From: Cercospora beticola | Taxonomy: Eukaryota; Ascomycota; Dothideomycetes; Mycosphaerellales; Mycosphaerellaceae | Length of the DNA: 64,000 nt | Direction: 5' to 3' | Assembly: GCF_033473495.1 (NCBI RefSeq) | Contig: NC_088940.1 | Coordinates: 248,001 to 312,000 of the forward strand | In this document: in pieces, positions 34,403-43,442 of the stretch | How positions within the stretch are numbered: position 1 is the stretch's first letter | Layout: each line of letters starts with the position of its first letter | The notes under the pieces: model-generated | Seen by the model: only the letters and a program-made list of their open reading frames with translations | The model's database searches: none | Told to the model about the DNA's origin: nothing | Translations under genes and position numbers: made by a program

Positions 34403-35507
34403 TTCCACAGTTGTGTTTAAATGTGAGCAGGACTCTTTTGGTCTGGCACCAGCCACTCACGGCCATCGTCAATCTTGATAGAATCAGCGTGTTGCAGTGA
34501 ACTGTATTGGGGCATCGAGGGAAAGGTGCGCGCCGTTCATGATGAGAGAGTAGAGGTGGCGGAGCAGAGCAAAAGTCTGTCGCGGAATGAAGGGCCCCTG
34601 CCCTGCGGATAAATTTGAACGCCAAGCCACAAGCTTTGGGACGTCTCTTCAACCGACTTCACAACTTCATCAGCACAGTTTCATCCAAAGTATCACGTTG
34701 ACGAGTCCAGAGCATCTATGCTGTTGCTTACCTAGCAAACACGGCGTCTTCGGTTTTTGGCAACGTGCGATGCACATCCCCAGGTTTGGAACGAGGAACC
34801 GTATTCAGCTCAACAATTGTGCTCATTGTTTTCAGTATGGAGCAGGGCAAGCAATCCCTTCATAACGAAGCCCAACGAAGTGTCTACAACGGCTTGCAGA
34901 TGTGACACAGGGCGGCTGCAAGCTACACGGGTGGCTGATTGTCATCTACAGAATCAAGGCTTTCTTGGCACAGATGATTGCCTTCTTAGGCAATCGGGCA
35001 AACTCAGAATCTTGTTCGCTTCTACCAAAACGACAGACAACGTTATTGAAGGAGTGATCCCCGGTCTTGTTCGAAGGCATGCGCCTCTTGAAGCTGACAA
35101 CTGTTGCAAGTATTAGCCAGACATGTACTGATTCTTGCAGGTCACGAATAGAGGCAGTTCTCGTGCTGTCATGGATGTCACGTCAAACGAGCCCCAGCAC
35201 GCATCTCTTGCGATCTATAGGCATGTATTCAGCTATGACGATGCAGGATGGGCTGGAGCACGGTTCCGTACCGACTTCGCGCTACTCACACGCTATACCC
35301 ACGAGTGTCACAGCCAAGGCAGACTCGTGGATCGCTATTTCTCATAGCACCCTGTCTCCTACGATGATGGTATGCTATATGTGTTACATATGAGTATTCT
35401 GTGCTCGTTCCACTCCGCTGCGCTCACCAATCTAGAACAATTGTTCATTCCTCTCATTCGACAGTATCCTTTTCAGCCTACATTCATTATCTTTTTGATC
35501 CTTCAAG
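34403..35507. other. intergenic; only weak open frames
   Basis: Short plus-strand frames (34587-34865, 35067-35393, 35135-35347) lack family features. The 35135-35347 frame has a reasonable amino-acid mix (SYDDAGWAGARFRTDFALL) and might be a gene remnant, but nothing confirms it. Confidence 0.4.
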
Positions 35508-36260
35508 ATGTTGACCTCACTTCTTTCAGGCCTTGCAATGGCCGCGAGCATTGCCTCTGCGCTTCCGCAATCATCGCCTCCTACTGAAATGTCATGTCAG
35601 CAACTTGGCAGTGGAACTCAGATTGGTGGCTACACGACGGAATGCAACACGGATCGCAGGGGAGGGGACTTGAGCAATGAGCCAGCGTCTTCATTTTCTG
35701 CATGTTTCCCACTATGCGATGCTATTGCCGAGTGTGTCGGATTTTCCTACATCGGCGGCAGCGGGTCAGGTGTATGCTTTTTCAAGAGCAGCATCGAGAT
35801 GGCTTCGGAAAGCGACAGCGTTGACACAGCTTTCAAACGCGATACTCTGCCTCCGAGTGGCTCTGTTACAATTCCAATCGTCACATCGACGACCACGACC
35901 CGGACTGCGGCATCAACTACAACGACTACCAGCCAACCTATTTTCTCTATTCTACCAATGACTACGACCACGACGGCGGCGGCGAACACTGAGCGACCAC
36001 AAGCTTTCGGCGAAGAGCGTACTACGAATACCGAGCGCCCACAAGCATTTGGCGAAGAGCCTGCGGCAAACACCGAACGACCACAAGCATTTGGCGAAGA
36101 ACGAACGACACTGATCACGACGACCCGAGCTGCCCCCACGGGAATGGCTGCTGCAACGGATATGCCTACTCTGGGCCTCCCTCCGTCAGGTGGGATTGGA
36201 CCATTTTTCTGCACACAAAATGTGGGAGGCGTTGCAGTAAGGGTTTTGTGCAGGCACTAG
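35508..36260 (+). CDS. secreted Cys-rich protein with Thr-rich stalk and tandem repeat
   Basis: A 250-residue single-exon protein. Residues 1-19 (MLTSLLSGLAMAASIASAL) are a signal peptide. A Cys-rich module follows at about 28-95 (MSCQQLGSG, TTECNTDRRGG, FSACFPLCDAIAECVGFSY, GVCFFKSS). The Cys spacing and the CDAIAECVGFSY ... CFFK pattern resemble PAN/Apple modules of fungal surface proteins. Next is a Thr/Ser stalk likely to be O-glycosylated (125-158) and three 14-residue repeats NTERPQAFGEE+3 (160-201). The end (FFCTQNVGGVAVRVLCRH) contains two more Cys. No clear GPI signal is seen, so it is probably released or cell-wall bound. Carbohydrate or protein binding is inferred from the PAN-like module only. 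Confidence 0.72.
   Translation: MLTSLLSGLAMAASIASALPQSSPPTEMSCQQLGSGTQIGGYTTECNTDRRGGDLSNEPASSFSACFPLCDAIAECVGFSYIGGSGSGVCFFKSSIEMASESDSVDTAFKRDTLPPSGSVTIPIVTSTTTTRTAASTTTTTSQPIFSILPMTTTTTAAANTERPQAFGEERTTNTERPQAFGEEPAANTERPQAFGEERTTLITTTRAAPTGMAAATDMPTLGLPPSGGIGPFFCTQNVGGVAVRVLCRH
35985..36110 (+). repeat. three tandem 42-nt coding repeats
   Basis: In-frame copies at 35985-36026, 36027-36068 and 36069-36110, each encoding NTERPQAFGEE plus three variable residues (RTT, PAA, RTT). The copies differ at several, mostly synonymous, positions, so they are not a very recent expansion. Confidence 0.9.
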
Positions 36261-36505
36261 GAGATTTTGGCCTGTCATTGGTGTAGGAGACGGGGAAGAG
36301 CGATCTCGCCGACTATAAGTTGAGCAAGATCGAGAAAATTCACGCGGCTGGCATTGCATTCTGAAATCGCGCGGGTCGCGAACTGTACCCAAAAAGCAAT
36401 ATGGGATAAATTTGGTCATCAGAGCAAGCGTCGAAAGGCAAAGATGAAATCGACTGCCAAGAGCAGATCGATATGCGTTCAGCAATACCTGAATAAGAAA
36501 GAAAC

Positions 36506-38226
36506 CTACACAACTTCCTTTTGATACACATCACCCTCCTTGTCCTTTTCCATATCAAGTCCTGTATCGCCATGTGTCTCGCCACTCTCGATCTTCGCAG
36601 CCCTCGTCTGCAGTGCATTGGCGTGCACCTTCGCTGACTTCCAGGCAGAGATTTTGGAGTCGAAGATCAGATCAATCTCCTCCAGTGTCTTTCGAGCGGT
36701 CTCAGGGTACATGAAGAAGATGTGGAAAGTCATTGCGAAGCAGAAGATGCCGAAGATGATGTACGTTTTCCAGGTGATGTTGCGGAACGCAGGTGGCAGG
36801 AAATATGCGAGAGCGAAGTTGAAGGCCTGAGAAGGTCAGTTGTGATTCATCAATAGGAAAGGGGTTCGAGCTTACCCAATTCGTCGCAGCTGAAAGGCCA
36901 ACACCCTGGTCAAATGATTTAGTTCTCAGATGTTGACTTCACCTGGACAGTTCGAAACTTACCTTGGCACGATACTTGAGAGGGAAAACCTCAGAGCAAT
37001 AGATCCAGCCAGTTGGTGCCCACGTGAGGCCATAGATGCCGGTGAAGATGTAGCTGAGGGCGATGACAGCTTTGCCTGGTACGGGCGACAGTTCCAACTT
37101 CAAGTTCTCGTTGCCGAATACCGAGTCCACAGGGCGACCGTAGGTCGCCATGACACCAGCTGTGGCAAAGTGGAGCGTCATGCAAATAACGGCGCCTCCA
37201 AGCAGTAGCTGTCGTCGTCCAACTCTATCGATGATAGGTAACATCACGCCTGTGGTGACTAGGAAGATGACGTATTGGATCGCAGAGGAATAAAGGTTTG
37301 TATTTCCAGAAAGGCCAGCCATCTGGAAGATATAGACCACATAGTACATGGCGACATTTCCACCTGTTGCTATGTTAGAGGTCAACTATCAAAGAAGAAT
37401 CTGCGGGCTTACCTAGCAGCTGCTGCCACATTTGGACTGAAGTTCCTGCAAGGGTTCGTTTCCAGATCTTGGGGCCGAACAGGCTGAAGAATCCGATGCC
37501 AGCAGCCTGTGCAGCTACTCGCTGGGCTTCCTGGACCTCCTCGAACTCTGAAATGACGATGGGATTGGTGCGATCACCTTGTCCATGTAGCTCAGCCAGT
37601 ACGGTCAGACACTCTTCCCAACGTTCTCGTCCAGCCAGCCACCTGGGAGATTCCGGGAAGCAAAAGAGGGCGAAGAAAAGGATGATTGCTGGAATTCCTT
37701 GCACTCCCCAAGCAATTCGGAAGGCGGCAGGCCCAGAGACTGTTTGCGCGCAGGCATAGCAAACGAGGTACATGATGAGAATGCCCCATTCGATGGCCCA
37801 TTGCTGAATCCCAACGATGCGTCCACGAATAGCCGAGGGTGAAAGCTCTGCAAGATATACGCAGACCTGTGACGAGCAGATACCAATTGAAAGGCCATTG
37901 ACGATTCTGCCGGCAATGAGTTGTCCAACGTTTTGCGATGAGCAGACAATCGCGCAGCCAATTACGAAAATGACGCAGGCGATTTGTAGTGCGATCTTTC
38001 GTCCAAATTTATCGGCCAGGAATCCAGCTGCAAGGGCACCAATGAGTGATCCGCCGCTCATCGACGCGGTGATGCCTCCTTGTAGGTCGCTGTCGGGAGA
38101 GTTGAAGTATTGGGTGTATTGCTCAGTTCCAAGCCATGCGCTCATCGAGCTGATATCGAACCCGAACAAGGCACCGCCGATGGTGCCAAAGGCCGCCAAC
38201 ACATAGATGTTGGTGAAGCGATACAT
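36506..38226 (-). CDS. MFS sugar transporter
   Basis: Four exons on the minus strand: 38226-37413, 37363-36963, 36905-36876 (a 30-nt micro-exon, GVGLSAATNW) and 36826-36506. Introns are 49, 57 and 49 nt with GTAAGC/GTAAGT donors. The 521-residue product has 12 predicted membrane segments and sugar-porter signatures: ADKFGRK at 71-77 in loop 2-3, AGRIVNGLSIGICSSQVCVY LAELSP in helix 4-5, PESPRWL in the central loop, DRVGRRQLLLGG in loop 8-9 and TYIIFGIFCFAMTFHIFFMY PETARKTLEEID at the end. Substrate is not readable from sequence. The divergent GH43 gene suggests arabinose, xylose or short oligosaccharides. Start ATG 38226 gives a short cytosolic N-terminus (MYRFTNIY) usual in the family. Confidence 0.93.
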
Positions 38227-38358
38227 CTTGCCCGATGTTGTCGAGAGAGGCCGACTGGAAGATTATGGGAGCCGCATTCACAGCCATTATGGAGGCTCTT
38301 TTATTTTGAAGTGGCCGCATCGACGATGTGCGTCAGTGGCTCCTGCAAGTGCCAAAGC

Positions 38359-38366
38359 CGGGTAAA
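38359..38366 (+). promoter_or_regulatory. AraR/XlnR-like element CGGGTAAA
   Basis: CGGGTAAA fits the CGGDTAAW consensus reported for the Aspergillus arabinose regulator AraR, and its GGGTAAA core fits relaxed XlnR consensus forms. It lies about 130 bases upstream of the transporter start. One short motif can occur by chance. Confidence 0.35.
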
Positions 38367-38485
38367 GGCCACGCGCCAACTCGTGTTGGATCGGCTTGTG
38401 GATCCTAAAGTGTGTGTTCATTATCCGTTCGGTCTGCGGCATCCAGTCTCAAGCGGCGTGCTGTGAGGGAAGAACATGGTCATTG

Positions 38486-38543
38486 GTGGAGAAATTTGCC
38501 CCGAGGTGGAGAGGACGGAGAGGGTGGAGACCACAATCTGGGG
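38486..38543 (+). promoter_or_regulatory. cluster of four CreA-type SYGGRG boxes
   Basis: GTGGAG at 38486-38491, 38506-38511 and 38524-38529, and CTGGGG at 38538-38543, all on the plus strand within 58 bases. SYGGRG is the binding consensus of the carbon catabolite repressor CreA; clustered sites are the functional form. The stretch is GA-rich, which raises the chance rate. Confidence 0.45.
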
Positions 38544-38869
38544 GGCTTGGCAATGGTGGTGACGCCAAGGTGACTGAATGCAACACTACGTCGCACTGCA
38601 GACCACTGATCTTCTGATGCCATCCCAGACTCCCGGGTCAACTTCCTCCATCAACGAGTCTCCGTCTAATGTGAATTCAGTGCTGATCATCAACAGCCAA
38701 GAAGTCCCAAGGCGACGAACACGACCAGACAGGTAGGTATTTCACGTTGTTGCTGTCATTGCGATGGCAATAGATTCTCCGTCTTGGGCTTCTGCGCCCA
38801 TGCCAGTCTTATACAATAGAGGTCTTCCTCCACGATGAAGCACCAGATGAGCAACGAAAATTACCGACC

Positions 38870-39901
38870 ATGAAGCTTTCTACTTTCCTGGCAGTTTTGC
38901 CGCTTTCATTCAGCGGAGTCTCCGCTGCAAGCTATTCCAATCCTCTTCGCGATGTCAATGGAGGAGATCCCAACATCGTCTGGCACGATGGTTGGTACTA
39001 CTTCATGAGCACAAATTTTGCCAACTTGCAAATGGCCCGAGCGAGGACGTTGGATGGGTTGAAGAATGGTGAGACGAAGCTCATCTGGGCCGATTCTGAA
39101 CCAAGTCGCTGCTGCAATGTATGGGCACCAGAGATGCACTACATAGATGGAGCATGGCATGTCTACTACTCTGCTGGACCTAATCCGCTAAGTCGTCAAA
39201 GGTCGCATGCCATTCGAGGTGAGCAGATAGAGTCTTTGAGAGGATTTGAGCTAATAGAATCGCCAGGCGGCAGCACGCCTTGGGATATGTATGGCTATGC
39301 CGGCGAGCTTCAAACCCCTGGCTTCTTCTCAATCGATGGCACAATCGTTCGTCTGCAAAATCAGAACTACTTTGTGTATTCGGGGTTCGTAAACGGAGGC
39401 TTCGAAGCTGGCGAGAAGCAAAAGCTTTACATCACGCCCCTGACTGGTGCCACGACCACGGGCGAGCACAAAGTCCTCTCTGAGCCGACAGAAAGCTGGG
39501 AGCTGGTCGGGGAACCCGTCAATGAGGGTCCTTATGCTCTGTACAATGGCAACAAAACTTTCATCGCATTCTCTGGGTCGTACTGCGGAACACCCTCGTA
39601 CGCACTTGGCACTTTGGAATGGACGGGAGGTGATCCTATGGATAGCGCCAGCTGGGTCAAGACCGGCCCTCACTTTACAAGTGCGAATGGAGAGTTCGGT
39701 ACCGGACACAACAGCTTCTTTACCAGCCCTGATGGTAGCGAGACTTGGAATGTTTACCATTCGACGCCCAATTCTGGGGGAAATTGCGGAGATCAAAGGC
39801 GTGCAAATGCTGTTGTGGTGAGATGGAATGAGGACGGCACGCCAGATTTTGGCGTACCGCCTGGATATGGGCAGGTGCTTCCAGGGCCAAGCGGCGAGTG
39901 A
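38870..39901 (+). CDS. secreted GH43 arabinan/xylan-degrading glycosidase
   Basis: Signal peptide MKLSTFLAVLPLSFSGVSA, then a five-bladed GH43 fold. Visible landmarks: catalytic base Asp33 in GGDPNIVWHDGWYYF; CCNVWAPEMHYIDGAWHVYY; the pKa-modulating Asp in GFFSIDGTIV; the catalytic acid Glu in VNEGPYALYNGNKTFIAFSG. It resembles the fungal exo-alpha-1,5-L-arabinofuranosidase-type group, but beta-xylosidase cannot be excluded. The frame is open throughout (343 residues), yet 39219-39266 looks like a 48-nt intron in phase with the frame: donor GTGAGC, GCTAAT branch motif, acceptor CCAG. Removing it turns HAIRGEQIESLRG...SPGGS into the family-like HAIRGGSTPWDMYGY, giving 327 residues (exons 38870-39218 and 39267-39901). 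Acts outside the cell; divergent from the MFS gene. Confidence 0.9.
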   Translation: MKLSTFLAVLPLSFSGVSAASYSNPLRDVNGGDPNIVWHDGWYYFMSTNFANLQMARARTLDGLKNGETKLIWADSEPSRCCNVWAPEMHYIDGAWHVYYSAGPNPLSRQRSHAIRGEQIESLRGFELIESPGGSTPWDMYGYAGELQTPGFFSIDGTIVRLQNQNYFVYSGFVNGGFEAGEKQKLYITPLTGATTTGEHKVLSEPTESWELVGEPVNEGPYALYNGNKTFIAFSGSYCGTPSYALGTLEWTGGDPMDSASWVKTGPHFTSANGEFGTGHNSFFTSPDGSETWNVYHSTPNSGGNCGDQRRANAVVVRWNEDGTPDFGVPPGYGQVLPGPSGE

Positions 39902-40136
39902 AGACTTTTGGATGATTGGGCGCAGCTCATATTCCAAGAGTGAATGAGCTAGTCATGTCACGCGCGGTGGAAGTTGGGTTCACCCCACGCGTTGACCTTC
40001 TATAGTCACGGCCTTGCAAGATGTTTCCTCTGTATCTCATCTTGTGAACCTGTCACCTCAAATCAGCACTAACATAGAATCAATATTCCAAGTGCGTCAG
40101 GACCAGCCTCAACGTCAACTCGAGCCTGCGAAAAAT

Positions 40137-40874
40137 ATGCCGACACAAGCAGGCCAACGGTGCTCGCGCTATCCTTCTCGATTACATCGCACTGCGTCAC
40201 TCCAGCACAGCGACAGTGTCGAGTCAAGCAGCAGCATCAACGAGTCCGAAGAGTCAAGCCCTGGTGGCATAGGCAGTGCTGATGGAAGCGAATTTCAAAA
40301 CGACATGCACGATGGCACGACGCCCGTCATTGCAGATACTCCAGAAGATGCTCAAGAGCCGCCAAGATCCACGCCATGTCCTGGTGGCGAGCCCAGACCT
40401 GCAGGTCGAAACAAGCAAGGGACTCTTGTCAATTCTCATCCTGCAGCCAGCGACATTGAAATGCCAGATGCTCCACCACTGACCCCCAGTGGAGAAATTG
40501 AGGCGCTTAATGGCGGCCGCAGTGCAGTCTTGGGACCGCAGCCCCCAGGCTCCAATCCAGACTCCCTTCTGCGACAAGCTTTGCACAATGCCACTGATCA
40601 AAACATGAGAGCACGTCTCAGACTCTATGAGATGGCCGACGATGTAGAAGGAAACGAGACATGGTCGGCGAAACTCCGCGGCCAGTGTAGAAAGATCGAT
40701 GAGAGACTGGAATCACTCGAAAAGCACATCGCAGGGTTCAGTGCAAGGGAGGGAAGAGTCCAGGCTTTGTTCGTGTTGATGGTGGTGGTGTTGTTCTATG
40801 CATGTTTCTGCTGGTTTCATTGGCCTGAGATGTCCTACATTCGGGATCGGAGACGGCAGGTTTTGGGGCTTTGA
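40137..40874 (+). CDS. tail-anchored-like protein A, unassigned
   Basis: A 245-residue protein: a disordered, Ser/Pro-rich N-terminal 165 residues, then a helical region (KLRGQCRKIDERLESLEKHI), one hydrophobic span (ALFVLMVVVLFYACFCWF, about 206-223) and a short basic end (SYIRDRRRQVLGL). This is the layout of a single-pass protein anchored by its C-terminus, with the N-terminal part in the cytosol. No signal peptide. ATG 40137 is used; the frame continues up to a TTG at 40014. The tail has the same pattern as that of the next gene, so the two are probably an old tandem duplication. Function unknown. Confidence 0.7.
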   Translation: MPTQAGQRCSRYPSRLHRTASLQHSDSVESSSSINESEESSPGGIGSADGSEFQNDMHDGTTPVIADTPEDAQEPPRSTPCPGGEPRPAGRNKQGTLVNSHPAASDIEMPDAPPLTPSGEIEALNGGRSAVLGPQPPGSNPDSLLRQALHNATDQNMRARLRLYEMADDVEGNETWSAKLRGQCRKIDERLESLEKHIAGFSAREGRVQALFVLMVVVLFYACFCWFHWPEMSYIRDRRRQVLGL

Positions 40875-41272
40875 ATGTGGCGCGAAAGACGAGTAGCAGG
40901 ATATTGGAGGACGCGAGAATTGTGTCGATGAGTGTTTTCGAAATGGCAATCATTCAATTTGGGGATCCTGTCTTTCCCGAGTGAGACTTGGTGTCACCTG
41001 ATTTGGGCTGTTCTGTTGTTGATTCAACGCCAGGTCTCGTGTTTTCCCTCCAAGCAAGTGACTTGATTCACTTCAGACATGCAGTAACGTGTCGAAAGTC
41101 TTCGCCTAGTGAAGAGCGCGGACACATTCGCCCTCCATAAAAGTATCGATATCCGCTTCTCTTGCTTCCTTTTCTGCAGCTTCAATACATCACGAGCAAT
41201 CAACAGTTGCTTACGGCAGGCCGCAAGCAAAAGTTTCCGACACCAAATACGGTCCGAGACAGTCTAGCAATC
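40875..41272. other. intergenic between the tandem paralogs
   Basis: 398 bases with no supported gene. It presumably holds the promoter of the second paralog. Confidence 0.5.
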
Positions 41273-42181
41273 ATGTCAGCTTCCTCAGTACGGTGTGACT
41301 ACTGCCGCCTTCACCGAGACCTCAGCACAGTTTGTGAATGTCGCCAACGCATGCAGGACCAGTTACGTTCCGCAACAACAACATCTCGAGGTGTTCAAGT
41401 CGGCAATTCCACACATCACGAATCCATCTCGCATTGTGGCCGTGGACAATCACCGGCTTCTTCACCACCAACTTCTGATCCTGATTTGGACGACAGCATT
41501 CAGACGAGTCCATTGGCCAGATTCAGCACGACCGCCGCAGCATCCCGACTTCCTTCCCAGCGCACCGCAGCACCAACGCCTTTGAGGCGCGGACTACTGC
41601 CAGAGCAGCTAAACTCGGAGTCTGAGGACGACGTGGGTGGCAACATCGTTGTTGTGCCAGGACGACAGACTCCGGTGCCTGCAGTATCGCCAGCAAGCAC
41701 GCAAGTCGTCGAAGAAACTCCTCAATTCGCTCAGCAAAGACATCGAGAAGCCATAATGAACAATCCAACTCGAGCACATCGTCGTGCACCAGAAACTGCC
41801 GGCCCGGAGGAAGATTCGGGTTCGATACACTACGCCACCGATCCGGATCCCGCTATTGAAATCGCAAAACTCAGAAAGTCCCGCAACGTGCTCGCTCAGT
41901 CACTGGAGGAAAGCACTGCTCAGCTCAATCGATTTCGAGCAAGTCAAGTTGTCCGCGGCCAGAGCAAATCAGCTGAAACTGAGGAGCTTCAAAGAGCGGG
42001 ATTGGATCCATCGAGAGCGATGGCTGCTCTTGGCACCGCAGACAACTGGAGAGGCAGGATTACCGCGATCTTCCTGGGATTCTTGATGGGGGTCATGGTG
42101 TTGTTTCTGCTCTGGGTGTGGGCGAATGGGCCGGACTACGAGTACATCCGAAAGAGAAGGGCGGATGTCTTGTACGAGTGA
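41273..42181 (+). CDS. tail-anchored-like protein B, unassigned
   Basis: A 302-residue protein. The N-terminus has a compact Cys/His knuckle (RCDYCRLHRDLSTVCECR: Cys8, Cys11, His14, Cys21, Cys23) that could bind zinc. Then come a disordered Ser/Pro-rich middle, a short helix (IEIAKLRKSRNVLAQSLEES), one hydrophobic span near the end (ITAIFLGFLMGVMVLFLLWV) and the tail DYEYIRKRRADVLYE. Membrane span, YIR-x-RR-x-x-VL tail and overall order match protein A upstream, although the N-terminal halves are not alike. ATG 41273 is chosen because it brings the Cys knuckle to the N-terminus; upstream residues look like leader. Function unknown. Confidence 0.7.
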   Translation: MSASSVRCDYCRLHRDLSTVCECRQRMQDQLRSATTTSRGVQVGNSTHHESISHCGRGQSPASSPPTSDPDLDDSIQTSPLARFSTTAAASRLPSQRTAAPTPLRRGLLPEQLNSESEDDVGGNIVVVPGRQTPVPAVSPASTQVVEETPQFAQQRHREAIMNNPTRAHRRAPETAGPEEDSGSIHYATDPDPAIEIAKLRKSRNVLAQSLEESTAQLNRFRASQVVRGQSKSAETEELQRAGLDPSRAMAALGTADNWRGRITAIFLGFLMGVMVLFLLWVWANGPDYEYIRKRRADVLYE

Positions 42182-42498
42182 CGCGAGCAGTCCAGGTCGA
42201 TGGTCTGCTGGAGAGCTGGAATGACAATGTATGACCGAGACTGAAAAGGCATGATCTGTTGAGCGTTAGTAGCATGGTTTGCGGGCGTGTCAAAATGTGT
42301 ACACTTAGACAGTATGTGGAATGGCATGGTATTTGGACAACTTCTCTTGCTTCCCTTTTGCTGGTGGGAGCTGCATCTGTTTGCGAATGACTTCTACAAC
42401 GGGGCGAACTTTCGCCCATAATACCAGCCGTAAGCCAGGAACGCAACGTATTCGTCTGTAATGTAACCTTTCTGGTCCCACTCTGCGATGTTCCGACA
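42182..42498. other. 3' intergenic between convergent genes
   Basis: Lies between tail-anchored gene B (plus) and the Nudix gene (minus). Nothing supported. Confidence 0.5.
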
Positions 42499-43442
42499 TT
42501 AGTTCTTGAGATCGAGCTTGCGAGACCAGTGGAGGCCAAGAGCCCAGTGGAAGAGCCTGAATGGGTCAGTTTGTGCGCGATAGAGGTTTATGGACTCGTT
42601 CTTACCTGGCGTCCACAATCTTTCCCTCCTCCTTGGACAGTTCTGTCGCCGTTGGCAAACCTCACGACAGGAGACGGCGCTGATGACATACCTTGCAGTT
42701 TTTCGTAGAGCTGGTCTAGCGGCACCACACGCCGCTCGATATGCTCACCCTCGTCCAAGTGCTGCTCCGGCTGTTCATCACCCTCTTTGAGCTGCACTTC
42801 AATGGTGACCATCTGCAAGACATTAGCGATTACGCCAAGACAGGATGCAATTCGGACAACGCACCTGCATATTTGCATTGGTCAATCCCGGATCGGCGAC
42901 AATCGTTGGGCTACAATCGAGGACCTACACTCATGTTGGCATTCGTCATTCCGGGTTGGCTGCTGAGCACATCCGAGACGTCACAAACCTTGCCCTCGTA
43001 GCCTGTCTCCTCCTTGAGCTCTCGCACAGCGGCCTGCTCCGGTGTCTCACCCTCGTCGATCAGCCCGGCGGGAAATTCAACGCAGTACGCCTCGACTGGC
43101 GGGCGGTATTGGAGGATGACCATGGTCTGCGGTGGTCTGGTTGGGTGGCGCAGGATTGGAGCAATGGCAACAGCGTCTACGCCTCCCTTCGATCGAGTCT
43201 TACGGGCCGCAGCTTCCCATACACGGTTCTTGCCATCTTGATCGGTCCACTGAGAAGAATCAGTGGGCTGCGGGTGTAGTCGGTCGGGATCTGTTGACCT
43301 CAATCTTGCGGAGCTCGGTCCATTTTGCTTCGTCTGCTGATAGCGGGCTGATGCGGTTGATCTTGGGTGCTTGCCCGGCGGATGACATGGTGAAGCGTCG
43401 GAGCAGATGCCTGGTGCGCGTGATGGGAATCTGTGCTCGCAT
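42499..43442 (-). CDS. Nudix ADP-ribose pyrophosphatase (Ysa1/NUDT5 type)
   Basis: Five exons on the minus strand: 43442-43299, 43249-42929, 42812-42692, 42642-42606 (37 nt) and 42556-42499, giving 226 residues. The Nudix box GX5EX7REUXEEXGU is complete at 110-132 (GLIDEGETPEQAAVRELKEETGY). Flanking blocks follow NUDT5: KIEWTDQDGKNRVWE, CVEFPAG, QPGMTNANMSMVTIEV and EEGKIVDARLFHWALGL. Each junction was set by these blocks; for example the exon-4 acceptor GACAG/42642 gives LQELSKEEGKIVDAR, while the stronger-looking CAAG just downstream breaks the frame. Intron 1 has a weak donor (GTCAAC). The enzyme cleaves ADP-ribose to AMP and ribose 5-phosphate. The first ATG (43442) adds an Arg-rich, acid-free start (MRAQIPITRTRHLLRRFTM), like a mitochondrial presequence. 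Starting at Met19 (43388) would give a cytosolic form. Confidence 0.9.

Larger units (their letters stand above)
38227..38869. promoter_or_regulatory. shared divergent promoter, sugar transporter and GH43
   Basis: 643 bases between the two start codons. It contains a cluster of CreA-type boxes and one CGGGTAAA element (listed separately). The geometry suggests joint induction by pentoses and joint glucose repression; this is inferred. Confidence 0.6.

Noticed and set aside
35135..35347. 70-codon plus-strand frame near the secreted Cys-rich gene
   Set aside because: The composition is plausible but it is short and isolated, with no motif and no splice partner.
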